From DASSFG01 sp035547915 (GTDB taxonomy: Bacteria; Planctomycetota; Planctomycetia; Pirellulales; JAICIG01), in the NCBI GenBank assembly GCA_035547915.1, contig DASZTS010000087.1:109976-173975 (forward strand): a stretch of DNA of 64,000 nucleotides, in the 5' to 3' direction. The translations under genes and the position numbers were made by a program. The first letter of the stretch is position 1, and each line of letters begins with the position of its first letter. A model generated the notes under the pieces. The model ran no database searches. It was not told the origin of the DNA and was given only the letters and a program-made list of their open reading frames with translations. Of the stretch, positions 62,701 to 64,000 are shown one piece after another.

Positions 62701-63182
62701 TCAAGCAGGCACTCGCCACGGCCGATGCGGCCGGCTTGCTGGCCCGCCTGGAAGCAGACGGGCAGGTATCGATCGAACTGCCCGACGGTCCGGTGGCGCT
62801 CGACTCCTCCGACCTTCAGGTGCGGTTGCAGGCCAAGCCCGGTTGGGCGGCCGCGCAGGGCCCGCGCGCGGTCGTTGTGATTGCCACGGAATTGACCGAC
62901 GACCTGTTGATCGAAGGCGTGGCCCGCGAGTTGGTGCACACCATCCAGAATCTGCGAAAAGAAACGGGGTGCGAGTTCACCGATCGGATTACGATCGGGA
63001 TCGTGACCGGCGCTGCTCAGGTGAAGGACGCCGTCGTACAATTCGGCGACTACATCGCATCGGAAACACTGGCCGTCGAGGCCGGGCAGGAACCGCTTGC
63101 TGACGTCGCTCCGGTCGCCGTTGATTTGGGTGGGCACAAGGTCGATCTCTACCTCAAGATCGTGCGCGGCGGTGCGGCATGA
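59793..63182 (+). CDS. ileS: Isoleucyl-tRNA synthetase, type-2-like
   Basis: 1129 residues from ATG 59793; the open frame back to 59271 is antisense to the SpoU gene. Class I marks: GPPTANGMPHPGH (the HIGH site as HPGH), WDTHGLPVEVEVCKELG, WALSRERYWGTPLPIW and KMSKSKRNY. The EIEAYGVEPF and ERLTERIGFWI blocks are those of the long eukaryote-like IleRS2 group, which tends to resist mupirocin. Where I recall zinc Cys pairs in such enzymes there is instead WWWAQGGTALSS, FCWRADEDP and VCEETGYM. Confidence 0.88.
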   Translation: MFRPVDSSPHFPSIETEIIRFWKERRIYEKSLGRRTNSPAFIFYEGPPTANGMPHPGHCLTRAIKDLFPRYRTMRGYRCERKAGWDTHGLPVEVEVCKELGIHSKEEIEAYGVEPFIRKCQESVWRYMQEWERLTERIGFWIRLDEAYVTYHQTYVESVWWSLKTLFDRGLLYQGHKIVWWWAQGGTALSSGEVGQGYREVADPSVYVRFPLVDEPGTSLLVWTTTPWTLPSNQFAAVRPDLEYAVVADPEASDTGKLIIAAALVETIAAKVGRELAVERTLLGHELIGRRYLPPFDDYYRALGEKEGELASGGRQHIAWRVVPADFVTVDSGTGVVHQAPAFGEVDFDVLGREAERFKPGQGPELICAVGPDGKFTAEAPGFQGRWVKEADKDISRELRRRGLLYHQEQYLHEYPFCWRADEDPLIQYPRRSWFIRTSRFKQEMLANNHEINWLPEHIRDGRFGNFLETNVDWALSRERYWGTPLPIWVCEETGYMEALSSYAKLLGKPGVHGHEVWEAAKQNNPKLPDDLRVHKPYIDAVTYDSPKAPGKRMRRVTEVIDCWYDSGAMPFAQWGYPHQGKERFQSQFPADFISEAIDQTRGWFYSQLAISTLLFGAADNSEASAPQRDYPHPFRNCIVLGLMLGEDGQKMSKSKRNYREPNEIFDRYGADALRWYFFANQAPWTSIRYNEQAIKDSIPEFLLRLWNVYSFFVIYANIDKFDPGAALAGNVGQLDSADLSKARGYRPAARRSELDRWVLGELASAVLAVTERMDAYDNFAACGRITGFVDALSNWYVRRSRDRFWSGEESADKVDAYWTLYECLLTTAKLVAPFVPFLAERIWQNLAVEATGGRAPESVHLCDYPTGDRSIVNEPLSEQMNLVREIVSLGRSARMGAKLKVRQPLAKVEIVLVNPQHQAWLEAHTALIREELNVKLVEFIPRADQYITYTILPDLKKLGPRLGKRLPALKQALATADAAGLLARLEADGQVSIELPDGPVALDSSDLQVRLQAKPGWAAAQGPRAVVVIATELTDDLLIEGVARELVHTIQNLRKETGCEFTDRITIGIVTGAAQVKDAVVQFGDYIASETLAVEAGQEPLADVAPVAVDLGGHKVDLYLKIVRGGAA

Positions 63183-63715
63183 GCGAGTCCGCTTCGACGG
63201 AAGACGACTCGGCGGTGCCGGACGCCGGTTTGAAGGCTAAGCGCTCATCCGCCGAGCCACCGCACGTCATGCTCTTCACCGACGGCGCGTGCAGCGGCAA
63301 TCCGGGACCCGGGGGCTGGGCCTTCATCCTACGGCATCCGACCTCGGGTCGAGAATTGGTGAACAGCGGCGGCGAGGCGGAGACGACCAACAACCGCATG
63401 GAGCTCACCGCCGTGATCCGCGGGCTGGAAGCGCTGAAACGCCGTTCGGCAGTAGAGATCCTCACCGACAGCGAATACGTCGGCAAGGGGCTGAGCGAGT
63501 GGATGGCGAAGTGGAAGGCCAATGGATGGCGACGCGACCCCCGAAAGGCCAGCAGCGTGGTCAAGAACGAAGACCTCTGGCGGCGGTTGGATGAGCTGAT
63601 TTCGCGACACGCCGTGCGCTATACTCGCGTCGCCGGTCATAGCGGCCATCCCGAGAACGACCGTTGCGATGAGATGGCCGTGGCCGCTTACCAACAGTAT
63701 CTGAATCGGTCCTAA
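63179..63715 (+). CDS. rnhA: Ribonuclease HI
   Basis: 178 residues, overlapping the ileS stop (ATGA). FTDGACSGNPGPGGWAF (first Asp), NNRMELTAVIRGLEAL (Glu), ILTDSEYVGKGLSEWM (Asp) and VAGHSGHPENDRCDEMA (last Asp with His) give the full RNase HI site. The 30 N-terminal residues are extra, polar and Ser/Glu-rich. It removes RNA from RNA-DNA hybrids. Confidence 0.93.
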   Translation: MSESASTEDDSAVPDAGLKAKRSSAEPPHVMLFTDGACSGNPGPGGWAFILRHPTSGRELVNSGGEAETTNNRMELTAVIRGLEALKRRSAVEILTDSEYVGKGLSEWMAKWKANGWRRDPRKASSVVKNEDLWRRLDELISRHAVRYTRVAGHSGHPENDRCDEMAVAAYQQYLNRS

Positions 63716-63726
63716 ATATCGCTCTA

Positions 63727-64000
63727 GTGCTTTGTCAGGCCTAGGAATTGGGGTTGGTGATTTTGTCCAGATGGTGGATGTTGCATGGCACAAGGAGGTG
63801 TTCCATGCAGAAAAAATATGTCGTGCGGCTCACAGATGAGGAGCGCGCAGAGTTGGTTTAGGTTGTCAAAAAGTTGAAAGGTACCAGCCAGAAAGTGAAG
63901 CGGGCTCAGGTTTTGCTGAAGGCGGATGCAGACGGCCCAAATTGGACGGATCGGGAAATCGCAGAGGCGTTTGACTGCCGCATCCAAACGATCGAGAAGA
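63727..64000 (+). mobile_element. Left end of an IS630-type insertion sequence
   Basis: A TA (63725-63726), the usual IS630 target, is followed by an end-like sequence starting GTGCTTTGTCAGGCC and then the transposase frame. It lies just after rnhA. The right end is beyond the window. Confidence 0.5.
63805..64000 (+). pseudogene. IS630-family transposase fragment with an amber codon
   Basis: Starts at ATG 63805 behind AAGGAGG (63791-63798). It reads MQKKYVVRLTDEERAELV, then TAG (63859-63861), then continues in frame VVKKLKGTSQKVKRAQVLL and TDREIAEAFDC, the N-terminal helix-turn-helix of IS630 transposases. It continues past the window edge. Either an inactivated copy or one in which the stop is bypassed. 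Confidence 0.65.

Noticed and set aside
1..64000. tRNA, rRNA and CRISPR arrays
   Set aside because: Gaps between genes were read on both strands; no cloverleaf-like or regularly spaced repeats were seen, though a covariance-model scan could not be run.

Overview
The window looks like chromosomal DNA from a GC-rich planctomycete, most likely from the Pirellulales side of the phylum. The call rests on a secreted DUF1549/DUF1553 plus Tat-exported DUF1501 pair, a DUF1080 protein, a membrane-anchored Hanks-type kinase, a dihydropteroate-synthase-like protein of the tetrahydromethanopterin (H4MPT) C1 pathway next to pabB/pabA, and many signal-peptide proteins of unknown role. Genes are dense on both strands and often overlap by 1-4 bases. 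I found no rRNA, tRNA or CRISPR array. One insertion sequence begins at the right edge.

Layout. 1-5.3 kb: end of an ATP-grasp protein, a lipoprotein-type chorismate mutase, a hypothetical, then an MBOAT acyltransferase with two tandem SGNH-like partners (probable surface-polymer acylation). 5.4-10.5 kb, minus strand: DUF1634, TauE/SafE, kinase, YceH, a 6-pyruvoyl-tetrahydropterin-synthase-like protein and a CitG-like protein. 10.7-16.8 kb: DUF1549/DUF1553, DUF1501, an MGMT-like protein, mtaB, DUF1080. 16.9-20.5 kb: DHPS-like protein, pabB, pabA. 20.5-24.9 kb: ABC exporter pair, a one-TM protein, a circularly permuted ATP-grasp protein. 24.9-30.9 kb: dicarboxylate symporter, hslU/hslV, DUF4404, amidohydrolase, pyrF. 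30.9-42.4 kb: tandem STN-like secreted protein, GH10-like protein without catalytic glutamates, purC, AtzG-like plus amidase, Fur, methyltransferase, CYTH, folE, membrane protein, enolase-superfamily enzyme, DUF167.

42.4-46.0 kb is the clearest accessory segment. It holds a two-gene unit of a PD-(D/E)XK nuclease-like protein and a large DNA methylase with four CxxC knuckles, beside a frameshifted glycosyltransferase remnant. This is my best candidate for an undescribed restriction-modification-like system.

46-64 kb: LptF/G permease, aminotransferase, GT-C-like membrane protein, ComEC; an Ebo-like block (MBL hydrolase, two xylose-isomerase-like TIM barrels, UbiA prenyltransferase) divergent from an amidohydrolase and its motif-poor paralogue; a SpoU methyltransferase, a type-2-like isoleucyl-tRNA synthetase, RNase HI and the left end of an IS630-type element whose transposase frame carries an amber codon.

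All functional calls come from reading motifs in the sequence and from memory of the families. No database search was run.
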